DNA of 64,000 nucleotides, taken from contig DATGJP010000020.1 of NCBI GenBank assembly GCA_035295125.1, positions 1 to 64,000 on the forward strand, written 5' to 3'. This DNA is from JAICMB01 sp035295125 (GTDB taxonomy: Bacteria > Acidobacteriota > Terriglobia > Bryobacterales > Bryobacteraceae). The notes beneath the pieces are model-generated. The model worked only from the letters and a program-made list of their open reading frames with translations, searched no databases and was not told where the DNA came from. Position 1 is the stretch's first letter. Each line of letters begins with the position of its first letter. A program made the position numbers and the translations under genes. This document shows positions 7,768-16,094 of the stretch, piece after piece.

Positions 7768-9072
7768 TCAGTTTACTTTGTTGCCGGCGATGTAAACGTC
7801 GCGAATGGTGCGCGTATTTTGGATGTCCTCGAGCGGGTTCTTCTCGAGGACAATCAAGTCGGCCCATTTACCTTTTTCCAGCGTGCCGAGGTCCTTTGCT
7901 CCGAGGAACTCGGCGCCGCGCTTGGTCGATGCTGTAATAACCTCCGAACGGGTGAGCCCGGCTACAGCCATTAACTGCATCTCCCACTGCTCGAAGAAAC
8001 CGGGGAATCGGCCGGGCGGTCCGCTGTCGGTTCCCATGGCGTAGGGGATGCCGGCGTCAGCGAGCCGTTTCAGGTTTTCCTGCGCTTGTTTGAGAAACCC
8101 TTCATAGCGTGAGAAGTCCGGGCTGGCCCTCATTCTCTTCTGATAGACAGGGTCCTTGAGCGTCGCCACCACCTTATCGGATACGCCGCGTTTAAAGAAG
8201 GGATCATCGGCAAACGAAGGCGTCGTGGCGTAGACGAACATGGATGCTTCACGCGTAAGAGTCGCCGCCCCTTGCCATACGTGGTGTGCTTTCATGCTGG
8301 CGATCAGCGCCTGGTCAACCGGCTTATCGCGTACGCTGTGCACAAAGGCGTTAATGCCCGCATCGGAAAGCTGCTGGGCGTCGGCGAGGTAGAAAATGTG
8401 CGCGAAAACCCGGAGCTTGTGCCGGTGCGCGTTGTCAATCACCGCCTTTGCGATCTCGAAAGGCATATGTTTGGCATGTCCCAGGCTGTCGTCCACCCAC
8501 ATCTTCACGTAGTCGACCTTCTTCGCCGCGAGCTGATCGATGTCTTTCGGGATTTCGTCGGGGCTGTCCACGTTGAATGTGACTCCGGGCATGGCGCCCA
8601 CGCCGCCCTGGAACGTAAAGCCCTGACCTGCGGTGAAGACGCGCGTCATGGTGGGGCGGCTATGGCGCTGCTCGTCGCGAATCTGGAATACCAGGTCCTG
8701 ATCCGTGCCCATGCTGGCTACCGTCGTCACGCCGTAGGAGGCGTACGTTTTGAGATTCTTCTCGACGTTCTCGCGGGTATAAAACTTAGCGTCCTGCGTC
8801 AGATCGATGACGTTGCCGATGTGTCCGTGGGTGTTGATGATGCCGGGCATGACGTAGGCGCCGGCAAGGTCGCGGACGTCCGCACCCGCAGGAGTTTTCA
8901 AACGGGCTGCCGTCCCCACCCACTGGATGCGGCCATCTTCGACGACGATGGCAGCCTGCGACACCGGCGGTCCGCCGTTGCCGTCGATGAGGGTGAAATT
9001 CTTGAGAACCAGCGTTTCGGCCGCGGCGCCAGTGGCGGCCAGCGCGGCGCAGAGCAGTGTTCGCGCAAGCAT
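7768..9072 (-). CDS. Secreted metal-dependent amidohydrolase
   Basis: Amidohydrolase-superfamily enzyme of the imidazolonepropionase-like group, probably periplasmic; substrate unknown. 434 residues. Signal peptide MLARTLLCAALAATGAAAE, then the N-terminal sheet LKNFTLIDGNGGP, the conserved VMPGIINTHGHIGN (HxH metal motif THGHI), a lysine candidate in KKVDYVKMWVDD, histidines in LRVFAHIF and NAFVHSV, the late Asp in YAMGTDSGPPG, and the closing block LEKGKWADLIVLEKNPLEDI. It is 33 residues shorter than the enzyme encoded at 2873-4276. The start codon is buried in a 9-bp palindrome with AGGAGG on the other arm. The gene is upstream of no obvious partner; the desaturase gene lies 36 bp ahead on the same strand. 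Confidence 0.9.
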   Translation of the reverse strand: MLARTLLCAALAATGAAAETLVLKNFTLIDGNGGPPVSQAAIVVEDGRIQWVGTAARLKTPAGADVRDLAGAYVMPGIINTHGHIGNVIDLTQDAKFYTRENVEKNLKTYASYGVTTVASMGTDQDLVFQIRDEQRHSRPTMTRVFTAGQGFTFQGGVGAMPGVTFNVDSPDEIPKDIDQLAAKKVDYVKMWVDDSLGHAKHMPFEIAKAVIDNAHRHKLRVFAHIFYLADAQQLSDAGINAFVHSVRDKPVDQALIASMKAHHVWQGAATLTREASMFVYATTPSFADDPFFKRGVSDKVVATLKDPVYQKRMRASPDFSRYEGFLKQAQENLKRLADAGIPYAMGTDSGPPGRFPGFFEQWEMQLMAVAGLTRSEVITASTKRGAEFLGAKDLGTLEKGKWADLIVLEKNPLEDIQNTRTIRDVYIAGNKVN

Positions 9073-9097
9073 AGGAGGTGGGATAGCGCCTCCTATG
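9070..9097 (-). promoter_or_regulatory. 9-bp hairpin covering SD and start codon of the amidohydrolase
   Basis: On the minus strand CATAGGAGG, a 10-nt loop and CCTCCTATG form a perfect 9-bp stem. The last three bases are the ATG of the amidohydrolase gene and the first arm holds AGGAGG, so in RNA the start codon would be paired with its own leader. The SD-like sequence is about 16 nt from the ATG, longer than usual. It could equally be a DNA operator. The sequence pairing is certain, the role is not. Confidence 0.5.
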
Positions 9098-9108
9098 TTA
9101 TCGCAGGA

Positions 9109-9963
9109 TCAGGCGGCGTCCCGTTCGGCCAAAGCGCTAGTGGGTTTGGCCACGCGAATCGCTTTCGCAATGCCCATCCACTTGAGAAGCTTGATTTGAA
9201 TCCAGGACATGTCGAACTCGTACCATGTCAGGCCGTGCCGCGCCGAGGTGGGATGCGCATGATGATTGTTATGCCAGCCCTCTCCAAACGTGAACAACGC
9301 AACCCACCAGCTATTGCGCGAGTCGTCGCGGGTGTCAAACCGCCGCGAACCCCACATGTGCGTGATGGAATTGATCATCCAGGTGGCGTGCAAGCCGAAG
9401 GTGACGCGGAAGCAAATCGCCCACAGAAACATCGGAAGTCCGCCCAGGGCGAACATGATCACGCTCAGGACCACCATCGGCAGCCAGTGGTAATTGTTCA
9501 GCCAGACGTAAAAGCGGTGTTTTGCCAGGTCCGGGGCGTATTTCGCCATCCGCGCCGTGTTGCTGTGGTTCGATTCGCCCCATAACAACCAGCCGACGTG
9601 GGACCACCATGCGCCATCGCGCGGCGAGTGCGGGTCGCCCGGTTTGTCCGACTTCTGGTGGTGGATGCGGTGCACCGCTACCCAGAAGATCGGGCCGCCT
9701 TCCAGCGTCAAGGTCCCACAAACCGCGAAGAAGTACTCCATCCACAGAGGTACTCGGTAGGATCGGTGTGTGTGCAGGCGATGGTAGCCCATGCTGATGC
9801 CCAGGCCAGTTGCCATCCAGTAAAGGACGATGGAAACAGCTAAGGCTTTCCAGCTAAAGAAGAAAAAGGCTGCGATTGCGCCGATGTGGAGAATGGTCAG
9901 AACCAGGGTTGTGGGCCAGTTTCGCTTGGGCGCGCCAGGGAGAGTTACGATTTCAGGATTCAA
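9109..9963 (-). CDS. Acyl delta-9 type fatty acid desaturase
   Basis: Membrane di-iron desaturase of the stearoyl-CoA/acyl-lipid delta-9 class, which puts a cis double bond into acyl chains to tune membrane fluidity. 284 residues. The three histidine boxes are present: HRLHTH at 61-66, HRIHH at 98-102, and HNNHH in GEGWHNNHHAHP near 235. Hydrophobic spans flank them (TLVLTILHIGAIAAFFFFSW, FYVWLNNYHWLPMVVLSVI, FLWAICFRVTFGLHATW). The start codon is TTG: an in-frame TGA lies two codons upstream, so no earlier start is possible, and the next ATG would remove the first span. Electron donor (ferredoxin or cytochrome b5 type) is not encoded here. It lies 36 bp ahead of the amidohydrolase start, but joint function is not evident. 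Confidence 0.95.
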   Translation of the reverse strand: MNPEIVTLPGAPKRNWPTTLVLTILHIGAIAAFFFFSWKALAVSIVLYWMATGLGISMGYHRLHTHRSYRVPLWMEYFFAVCGTLTLEGGPIFWVAVHRIHHQKSDKPGDPHSPRDGAWWSHVGWLLWGESNHSNTARMAKYAPDLAKHRFYVWLNNYHWLPMVVLSVIMFALGGLPMFLWAICFRVTFGLHATWMINSITHMWGSRRFDTRDDSRNSWWVALFTFGEGWHNNHHAHPTSARHGLTWYEFDMSWIQIKLLKWMGIAKAIRVAKPTSALAERDAA

Positions 9964-10037
9964 GTTTCACAGTAACAAGGATTTGCCGTCAACTTGGTAA
10001 GAATTCTGTAATTTCGCCGTGCCGCCGCTTTTCCTCT

Positions 10038-10064
10038 GGTGGCACAGGCCGTTTCGCGTGTGCG
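10038..10064 (+). repeat. Hairpin repeat family A, degenerate copy
   Basis: A 27-bp stretch matching the family seen at 56282-56351: GGTGGC, then a GC-rich arm, GTTTCGC centre and GTGTGCG arm. It sits in the 163-bp gap between the desaturase and YbjQ genes (9964-10126), in which I see nothing else. Other copies are at 33600, 40354-40399 and 56282-56351. Assignment rests on visual similarity around the GTTTCG core. Confidence 0.5.
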
Positions 10065-10126
10065 TTTCCGGTGAGTCCAACGACAGGCTGAATGCCTGCT
10101 CCACGCTTCCAGTCCTGCCGAACGCT

Positions 10127-10504
10127 TCAGGAGGTCACGCGCTCCGCCACCACCGCGGTTCCGTAGCAGAGTACCTCGGTGACGCCCTGCATCACCTCGG
10201 TGGCGTCATACCTCATGCCGATGATTCCATTCGCCCCAACCTCGGCGGCATGCTGCGCCATGCGCTCAAAGGCATGCGCCCGGGTCTCCTCGCAGAGCTT
10301 CGTGAACAGCGTGATATCCCCGCCGACCAGAGTTTGCAGGCTGGCGCCCAGTGTGCCGAACACCGACCGCGACCGGACGATGATTCCCCGCACAATCCCT
10401 AAATCCCGCACAATGCGATAGCCATCGAGCGTGAACGCGGTGGTGACCATGTGTGAGTCCACCATCGGTTTTGCCTCCGCCGCAGCGGTTTCCGTGTTTG
10501 ACAT
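10127..10504 (-). CDS. YbjQ/UPF0145 family protein
   Basis: Small soluble protein of the YbjQ (UPF0145, DUF74) family, which forms rings in solved structures; the function is not established, though a heavy-metal link is often suggested. 125 residues against a usual ~105, the extra part being an unstructured N-terminus (MSNTETAAAEAKPM). Family features: TTAFTLDGYRIVRDLGIVRG, then IVRSRSVFGTLGASLQTLVGGDI, helix LCEETRAHAFERMAQHAAEVG and the signature GANGIIGMRYDATEV, ending VLCYGTAVVAE. Its ATG is directly after the stop of the upstream isomerase-like gene, so the two are surely cotranscribed. Confidence 0.93.
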   Translation of the reverse strand: MSNTETAAAEAKPMVDSHMVTTAFTLDGYRIVRDLGIVRGIIVRSRSVFGTLGASLQTLVGGDITLFTKLCEETRAHAFERMAQHAAEVGANGIIGMRYDATEVMQGVTEVLCYGTAVVAERVTS

Positions 10505-11341
10505 TTATCCTCTCAGTCCCGCCAGCACACCCCGCATGTACGAAAAGCTCTTCTGCATGCCGGGAAGCGGATCGTCAGCCTCGACTTCGTACTCCAGCAT
10601 AACGCCGCCCTGGTAATTCATCCGCTTCAATTCCTTAAAAATGGCCACAATCGGCAGTTTGCCGTCGCCCACAGGCACCTGGCTGCCTTTATCCATCGGA
10701 TCCTTCAAATCCTTGACATGCATGTCAAGCAACCGGTGGCCCGCCAGACGAATGCATTCTACAATATCGACCCCCGCCCGCGAAGTGTGGCCGATATCAA
10801 TGCAAAGGCCCATCCGCGGATCCATGCCTTTGACCACCTCAAGCACGCTCTGAGGGGTGGGGAAATGCTTGTCCTCGGGACCGTGATTGTGTACCGCAAC
10901 CTTGATGTTGTATTCCTTCGCGTACTTTTCCATTTTCGGCAGCGTCTCGTGCGTCGGCGCGCAGACGACGAGGGGCATGCCAGCAAGCCGGGCATATTCG
11001 AAACGGCGACGGATGTCGGCTTCGTCGTTTTTTTGGAACGATATATTCCCGCCGCCCATAATAATCAGGCCGGCCTTATTGAATTCCTCCCGGGCCTTTG
11101 CGATCTCGTCCGGCGAGCTGTCGATCGGAAGGTGGAACTCTTTGATATTGATATAGGGCGTGTTGAGTTTCTTGGTGTCCGTTATCGCAAGACTGCGCTG
11201 GAATTCGCGGAACGAATAGCTGGCGACTCCGAGTTTCAAATCGGCGGGCTCGGAATCGGTGGTGGCAGCGGCGCCCGCCCGGGTTGCGGCGAGTGCAGCG
11301 GCGCTCAGTCCAAAGAAACTTCGGCGCGTGGTCGACTGCAT
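10505..11341 (-). CDS. Tat-exported sugar phosphate isomerase/epimerase-like TIM barrel protein
   Basis: Xylose-isomerase-like TIM barrel protein, 278 residues, probably periplasmic; the substrate is unknown, in this family typically a sugar or inositol derivative. N-terminal twin-arginine signal TRRSFFGLSAAALAATRAGA. Mature part: LKLGVASYSFREFQ, helix and strand repeats, then probable metal ligands in HNHGPEDKHFPTP, LCIDIGHTSRAG, LLDMHVKDLKD and a late Glu in GGVMLEYEVEAD. The pattern His/Glu/Asp/His fits the metal site of the family. It is the first gene of a two-gene operon with the YbjQ gene and lies downstream of the tRNA-Arg gene on the same strand. Family assignment is firm, enzymatic function is not. 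Confidence 0.9.
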   Translation of the reverse strand: MQSTTRRSFFGLSAAALAATRAGAAATTDSEPADLKLGVASYSFREFQRSLAITDTKKLNTPYINIKEFHLPIDSSPDEIAKAREEFNKAGLIIMGGGNISFQKNDEADIRRRFEYARLAGMPLVVCAPTHETLPKMEKYAKEYNIKVAVHNHGPEDKHFPTPQSVLEVVKGMDPRMGLCIDIGHTSRAGVDIVECIRLAGHRLLDMHVKDLKDPMDKGSQVPVGDGKLPIVAIFKELKRMNYQGGVMLEYEVEADDPLPGMQKSFSYMRGVLAGLRG

Positions 11342-11428
11342 ATTTGTATCTTACGCCCCAAATTGCTTGACTGTGCGGGGAGAATTCTAACTGGTCCGGT
11401 GGGGTCTTCCACTCGGGGCGGGACGGAC

Positions 11429-11505
<77 letters not shown>

Positions 11506-11629
11506 GTTCCTGTATCGTAACGCAACATCGCGTCCCAACCACGGACACGCGAAACAGTTTCGTCCTCGTCTTCTCAGCATGATACGCTGGAGTCCAAGTT
11601 GCTCTGATCGCGTTAGAGGAGTGTACCTC

Positions 11630-12058
11630 ATGGCGAGTGTGGAACGCATCCATGAATCGGCGGAAATCCTTCCGGGAACCGCGGAACTGAAACGCCGGGC
11701 TGTCGACGGCTGGAGACTGGTGGCGCTGGTTTGGGAGCGCGAGGTTGGCCCCGGCGGCGCGCCACTCAACGAGTTTGAGGATATCCCGTTCGGCCTTCAG
11801 ATTTCAGAGGATTGCCAGCACCTGGTAGATAACCCGGCGGAAAAGCAGATCCTGATGATGGCGATGGACCTCATCTGTGAAGACAAGACCATCTCGCAGG
11901 TATCCGAAGCCTTGAACGCGAAGGGGCAGTATATGCGCAACGGCGGAAAATGGACGCCGGCTGCCGTATTTCAACTGCTGCCACGCCTCATCGACACTGG
12001 CCCGCGGATTTTCACGAGCAAGCAGTGGATCGACCGGAAGATGCCGGTTCGAGCTTAA
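11630..12058 (+). CDS. Small protein resembling the recombinase domain of serine recombinases
   Basis: 142 residues. The start is set by GAGGAG 8 bp upstream of the ATG (MASVERIHESAE); an in-frame upstream start would add only non-conserved residues. The N-terminal half (LKRRAVDGWRLVALVWERE) is specific to this small protein; the C-terminal half, TISQVSEALNAKGQYMRNGGKWTPAAVFQLLPRLIDTGPRIF, resembles the helix-turn-helix part of the recombinase domain that follows the catalytic domain in large serine recombinases. No catalytic resolvase domain is present, so it is not an active recombinase. It could be a DNA-binding protein of its own. It is divergent from the tRNA-Arg gene 124 bp away, and its stop overlaps the stop of the DinB-like gene by 4 bp. 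Confidence 0.7.
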   Translation: MASVERIHESAEILPGTAELKRRAVDGWRLVALVWEREVGPGGAPLNEFEDIPFGLQISEDCQHLVDNPAEKQILMMAMDLICEDKTISQVSEALNAKGQYMRNGGKWTPAAVFQLLPRLIDTGPRIFTSKQWIDRKMPVRA

Positions 12059-12558
12059 GGTATATCTGTCGCCGCCGGCGCGGAGACCTTCAGGTAGTTG
12101 TAATACCCCAGATCTTTGCCGGTAAGCAATTTCGTCGCGAAGATGATTTGACCCGTGTGTCCGGCGAAGTGCTCGACCACGTGATAAATGGCCAGTGCCT
12201 TCGTGATATTGAATCCCTGCACTGTCGTCTTAGCCGTCAAGTCATCCGGACCGAGGTTGCGGATCACCGCAATTGCATCGGCTATGGTTGTACGCAGACG
12301 TTCCCCGGCATCCGAACTGGTCCTCGCCGCAAACTCCGAATCGCGGTTGCGGACGTCGTTCTGGCCGCCGACTCCGTGGCAGATCCACTGGCGGACGTTG
12401 CCCGCCAGGTGCAAAACCAGGTTGCCGACGGCATTCTCGTTGTCGGTGTTTCGCGTCCAGATCTGCTCTTCGGTCAGTTTTCCGAGACAGTCCTGGATGC
12501 GGCCGGCAAGCTGTTCGAGCTTGTCGGCTGAATAGGCGACGAATTCCTGTTCGATCAT
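12055..12558 (-). CDS. DinB-like / DUF1572 family protein
   Basis: Four-helix-bundle protein of the DinB/DUF1572 superfamily, 167 residues; members are metal-binding, many act as thiol-dependent S-transferases, but this one's reaction is unknown. The start overlaps the stop of the E2 gene (ATGA). Likely metal ligands: His in NLVLHLAGNVRQWI near 50 and two His in IYHVVEHFAGHTGQI near 140. The WxxGG-type loop HGVGGQNDVRNRDSEF is typical of DUF1572. It is the last gene of the lpdA-lipB-E2 operon; the reason for its presence there is unclear. Confidence 0.85.
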   Translation of the reverse strand: MIEQEFVAYSADKLEQLAGRIQDCLGKLTEEQIWTRNTDNENAVGNLVLHLAGNVRQWICHGVGGQNDVRNRDSEFAARTSSDAGERLRTTIADAIAVIRNLGPDDLTAKTTVQGFNITKALAIYHVVEHFAGHTGQIIFATKLLTGKDLGYYNYLKVSAPAATDIP

Positions 12559-13967
12559 AGAACCTCGTCCGACCAGTTCTCGAGAACTGACTTGGCCTTG
12601 GCCGTGAATTGATCGCCGAGAGCTCCGTCGATGAGACGATGATCGAAGGTCAGCGCGAGATAGCACTGGGAGCGGATCGCTATGGCGTCATCGATCACGG
12701 TCGGGACCTTCTCCACCGCGCCAACGCCGAGTATTGCCACCTGCGGCTGATTGATGACAGGCGTCGCGAAGATACTGCCAAAACTGCCGAAATTTGTGAT
12801 CGAAAAAGTACCCGCTTGCACCTCGTCAGGCTTGAGCTGACGCGAGCGCGCCCGCGTCGAAAGGTCGACGATCGCACGCTGCAGGCCGGTCACGTTCATT
12901 TCGTCCGCGTGGCGGATCACCGGGACGATGAGCCCGTTGCCGCCCTCCAGCGCCACGGCAATCCCGATGTTGATGTCATTGTGATAGACGATATTCGTGC
13001 CGTCGACGGACGCATTCACGATCGGATAGGCACGCAACGCCTCGACAGCCGCGCGAACGACGAATGGCAGATATGTCAGTGAGAAACCGTGCCGCGCCTG
13101 GAATTCCGCTTTGTTGCGTTCCCGAATCCTGGCGACCTTGGTCATGTCGACGCGATGCACGGTTGTGACATGAGCCGAGGTTCGCTTGCTCATGATCATG
13201 TGCTCGGCGATCTTCGTACGCATCACCGACATCGGCTCGATGCGGGTGCGCGGCGATTCGGCCCGCGGCATGGCTGGGGCGGCGGGCGCAGGCTGGGCAG
13301 GGGCCTGAGACGCGACAGGGGCAGCAGCAGGCGGCGGCGGAGGAGCGGCGACCGGAGCGGCCGCGGGCGCCGGGGCGGCCGGCTGCGGCTGGGCAGCCTG
13401 CGAAATGGTCTTGGCGCCCTGCGCCGACATGTAAGCCTCGACATCGCCCTTGGTGATGCGCCCGCCGGAACCCGTTCCCTTCACCTGGCGCAGGTCGATA
13501 TTGTAGTCGCGCGCCATCTTGCGCACGAGCGGCGACAGCGGCCCTGAAGGGATTTCCGGCTGCGCGGCCTCAGGCTCGGCAGCACTGGCGGCGGGCGCCT
13601 CCGGAGCCGGTTGGGCCGGTTGGGCAGGCGCGGTCTGGGAGGCCGGGGATGGCGGCGCCGCCGTCTGGGGAGACGGAGGTGGCGACGCGGCCTCGACCTT
13701 GGCGCCTGCTCCGTTTCCGGAGGCCGCTGCAGCTCCGTCCTCGATCCTCCCGACCACCGTTCCGATTGCGACCGTCGTTCCTTCCGTGACCAGCACTTCG
13801 TTCAAAACGCCGGCTGAAGGCGATGGGATCTCCGTGTCCACTTTATCCGTTGAAATCTCGAATAACGGCTCGTCACGCTCTATGCGCTCTCCGGGCTTCT
13901 TGAGCCATTTCGTCAATGTTCCTTCAACAATGCTCTCGCCCATTTGGGGCATCACTACATCGGTCAT
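12555..13967 (-). CDS. Dihydrolipoamide acyltransferase (E2) of a 2-oxo acid dehydrogenase complex
   Basis: E2 core enzyme that passes an acyl group from lipoate to CoA; 470 residues. The ATG overlaps the lipB stop and has GGAG upstream. One lipoyl domain, with the lipoylated lysine as Lys42 in ISTDKVDTEI, is followed by a long Ala/Pro/Glu linker, a peripheral-subunit-binding domain (PLVRKMARDYNIDLRQVKGT, near 145-185), a second Ala/Pro linker, and the CAT-type catalytic domain with the active-site motif FDHRLIDGALGD near 445. The MGESIVEGTLTKWLKKPGE opening resembles 2-oxoglutarate and branched-chain E2s more than pyruvate E2. Substrate cannot be settled from sequence alone. E3 (lpdA) and lipB are in the same operon; E1 is not in the window. 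Confidence 0.93.
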   Translation of the reverse strand: MTDVVMPQMGESIVEGTLTKWLKKPGERIERDEPLFEISTDKVDTEIPSPSAGVLNEVLVTEGTTVAIGTVVGRIEDGAAAASGNGAGAKVEAASPPPSPQTAAPPSPASQTAPAQPAQPAPEAPAASAAEPEAAQPEIPSGPLSPLVRKMARDYNIDLRQVKGTGSGGRITKGDVEAYMSAQGAKTISQAAQPQPAAPAPAAAPVAAPPPPPAAAPVASQAPAQPAPAAPAMPRAESPRTRIEPMSVMRTKIAEHMIMSKRTSAHVTTVHRVDMTKVARIRERNKAEFQARHGFSLTYLPFVVRAAVEALRAYPIVNASVDGTNIVYHNDINIGIAVALEGGNGLIVPVIRHADEMNVTGLQRAIVDLSTRARSRQLKPDEVQAGTFSITNFGSFGSIFATPVINQPQVAILGVGAVEKVPTVIDDAIAIRSQCYLALTFDHRLIDGALGDQFTAKAKSVLENWSDEVL

Positions 13968-14650
13968 TCGCTCGTCTCCATCAATGCGGCCACGGCTGTC
14001 AGCGCCGGCGCCGCCTCCCATTCAAGTTGAAACTGCTGCCCAAAATGATGCACCAGTGCGGTGGTAACCGCATGGCGCGAAACGTCGCAACCCAGATCGC
14101 GCATGGATGTCACAGGCTTGGTGAGCCCGCATGGCACGATGTACTGGAAATAGCTTAAGTCTGTCGTATGGTTCAACGCGAAGCCGTGCGACGTCACCCA
14201 GCGGCTGATATGAACGCCAATGGCGGCGATCTTGCGCCCATCCACCCAGACACCGGTGCATCCCTCGACCCGTCCGGCGTGTATGTCGAAGTCGCGCAAA
14301 GCGTCGATGATCGCCTGTTCCATCGCGCGCACATACCCGACCACGTCCCGCTTCCATTCCCGCAGGTCGAAAATCGGGTAGCCTACGATCTGGCCGGGGC
14401 CGTGGTACGTGATGTCGCCGCCACGGTTCGTGTGGTGGAAGGAAATGCCGGCCCGCGACAGGATTTCGTCCGATGCCAGCAGATTCTCGGTGTGCCCATT
14501 GCGGCCCAGCGTGATGACATGAGGATGTTCCACGATGAGTAGCTGGTCGGGTATTTCCGCGCGCTTGCGCTGATCCACCAGGTCGCACTGCAGTGCGTAT
14601 GCTTCGTCGTAGCTGATCCGGCCGAGGTCCCGGAATTGCCCCTTACGCAT
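13964..14650 (-). CDS. lipB: Octanoyltransferase LipB
   Basis: Transfers octanoyl from acyl carrier protein to lipoyl domains, the first step of lipoate synthesis; cytoplasmic. 228 residues, usual length. Start MRKGQFRDLGRISYDEAY overlaps the lpdA stop by 8 bp; a longer upstream frame would run into lpdA. Conserved motifs: LLIVEHPHVITLGR, the glycine-rich RGGDITYHGPGQIVGYPI near 85-100, GVWVDGRKIAAIGVHISRWVTSHGFALN with the catalytic lysine, and IVPCGLTKPVTSM with the catalytic cysteine. It lies between E3 and E2, so the octanoyl donor enzyme is coregulated with the protein that it modifies. LipA is not in the window. Confidence 0.96.
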   Translation of the reverse strand: MRKGQFRDLGRISYDEAYALQCDLVDQRKRAEIPDQLLIVEHPHVITLGRNGHTENLLASDEILSRAGISFHHTNRGGDITYHGPGQIVGYPIFDLREWKRDVVGYVRAMEQAIIDALRDFDIHAGRVEGCTGVWVDGRKIAAIGVHISRWVTSHGFALNHTTDLSYFQYIVPCGLTKPVTSMRDLGCDVSRHAVTTALVHHFGQQFQLEWEAAPALTAVAALMETSE

Positions 14651-16049
14651 TAATCGCAAGCCCGTACACGTTGTTGAACGCCTCACCCATGGCTTCGTAA
14701 AGCGTGGGATGAGCATGGATGGTACTCATCATGGTCTCGACGGTGGCTTCGGCTTCCATTGCGGCCACACCTTCCGAGATGAGCTCGAAAGCCTCCGGGC
14801 CGATGATGTGGACGCCGAGAATCTCGCCGAATGTTTCGTCGGCGACCACCTTGACGAAGCCATCGTGGCTACCCAGGATGCTGGCTTTGCTATTGGCGGT
14901 AAAGGGGAATTTGCCGACTTTCACTTTGAGCCCCTGGGCTCGCGCCTGTGCTTCGGTCAGTCCCACGCTGCCGATTCCAGGATCGGTATATGTGCAGCTT
15001 GGGATGCGGTTCTTGTTGAGCGGCCGGACTGGTTTTCCCGCGATATGCGCTACCGCGACCATGCCTTCCATGGTCGCGACATGCGCCAGCAGCGGCGTTC
15101 CCGCCACCACATCGCCGATCGCGTAAATGCCGGGCTCCCCGGTCTGCTGGTATTCGTCGACTTTGATAAAGCCGCGGTCGCGCTCGACCTTGGTGCCGTC
15201 GAGACCGATGTTTTCCGTATTCGGACGTCGGCCGACCGCGACAAGCAGCGTTTCGGCTTCCATCTCTTCGGTCTTGCCCTTGGCGAGCGTGACGGAAACC
15301 TTGACACCGTTCTCGGTTTTCTCGATTTTTTCCGCTTTCGCGCCGGTTTCGCAGCGAATGCCGGTCTTACGGAAGGTGCGCTCCAGCTCTTTTGAGATCT
15401 CTTCATCCTCGAGCGGCACGATTCGCGGCAGCATCTCGAGCACCGTGACTTTCGTGCCGAAGCGGTTGAAGATGGAGGCAAACTCGACCCCAACCGCTCC
15501 CGCGCCGATGATTAGCATCGTCTTCGGGATATTCGCCATGTCGAGAATCTCGATATTCGTCAGGATCGTTTTCGGATCGGGCTGCAATCCGGGGAGCATG
15601 CGGGCTTCCGAGCCGGTCGCGATGATGACGTTCTTCGTCTCGATGGTCTGTGTCTTCTGGCCATCAGTTACTTCGATCTTATGGATCGGGCCGCCGCCCG
15701 GAAGCAGCTTGCCAAATCCCTTAATCCAGTCGACCTTGTTCTTTTTCATCAGGAACTCGACGCCCTTGGCGTGTTTGGACACGATTTTGTTCTTGCGGTC
15801 GAGAACCTTGGGGTAGTTGATTCGCGGGTTGTCTACGAAGAAGCCCTGATCGTCGGCATGTTTGAAGTATTCCCAGACATCGGCGGCGTGCAGCAACGCT
15901 TTGGTGGGGATACAGCCCACGTGGAGACAGGTGCCTCCCAGTTTGTTGTCTTTTTCAATAATTCCAGTCTTTAGGCCGTATTGACCGGCACGAACGGCGG
16001 CGGAGTATCCTCCAGGTCCGCTGCCGATCACGATTAGATCATATGTCAT
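14643..16049 (-). CDS. lpdA: Dihydrolipoyl dehydrogenase (E3)
   Basis: FAD-dependent enzyme that reoxidises dihydrolipoyl groups of 2-oxo acid dehydrogenase complexes with NAD. 468 residues, usual length. FAD-binding GSGPGGYSAAVRAGQYG at 10-26; redox disulphide Cys41/Cys46 in GGTCLHVGCIPTKALL; NAD-binding GAGAVGVEFASIFNRFG near 180; second FAD contact YAIGDVVAGTPLLAHVA; and the catalytic His-Glu pair in HAHPTLYEAMGEA near 446. First gene of the lpdA-lipB-E2-DinB operon, joined by overlaps. The VWFA gene ends... upstream region of 45 bp separates it from the next unit, enough for a short promoter. Confidence 0.96.
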   Translation of the reverse strand: MTYDLIVIGSGPGGYSAAVRAGQYGLKTGIIEKDNKLGGTCLHVGCIPTKALLHAADVWEYFKHADDQGFFVDNPRINYPKVLDRKNKIVSKHAKGVEFLMKKNKVDWIKGFGKLLPGGGPIHKIEVTDGQKTQTIETKNVIIATGSEARMLPGLQPDPKTILTNIEILDMANIPKTMLIIGAGAVGVEFASIFNRFGTKVTVLEMLPRIVPLEDEEISKELERTFRKTGIRCETGAKAEKIEKTENGVKVSVTLAKGKTEEMEAETLLVAVGRRPNTENIGLDGTKVERDRGFIKVDEYQQTGEPGIYAIGDVVAGTPLLAHVATMEGMVAVAHIAGKPVRPLNKNRIPSCTYTDPGIGSVGLTEAQARAQGLKVKVGKFPFTANSKASILGSHDGFVKVVADETFGEILGVHIIGPEAFELISEGVAAMEAEATVETMMSTIHAHPTLYEAMGEAFNNVYGLAINA

Positions 16050-16094
16050 TGTTCTTCCTCAGTTTAGCTGAAGAAGCCAATGACAGGCCCGCGG

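Noticed and set aside
8272..9585. 437-codon plus-strand frame across the amidohydrolase and desaturase genes
   Set aside because: Both minus-strand genes are complete with catalytic motifs; the plus-strand translation is His/Arg-rich and shows no domain.
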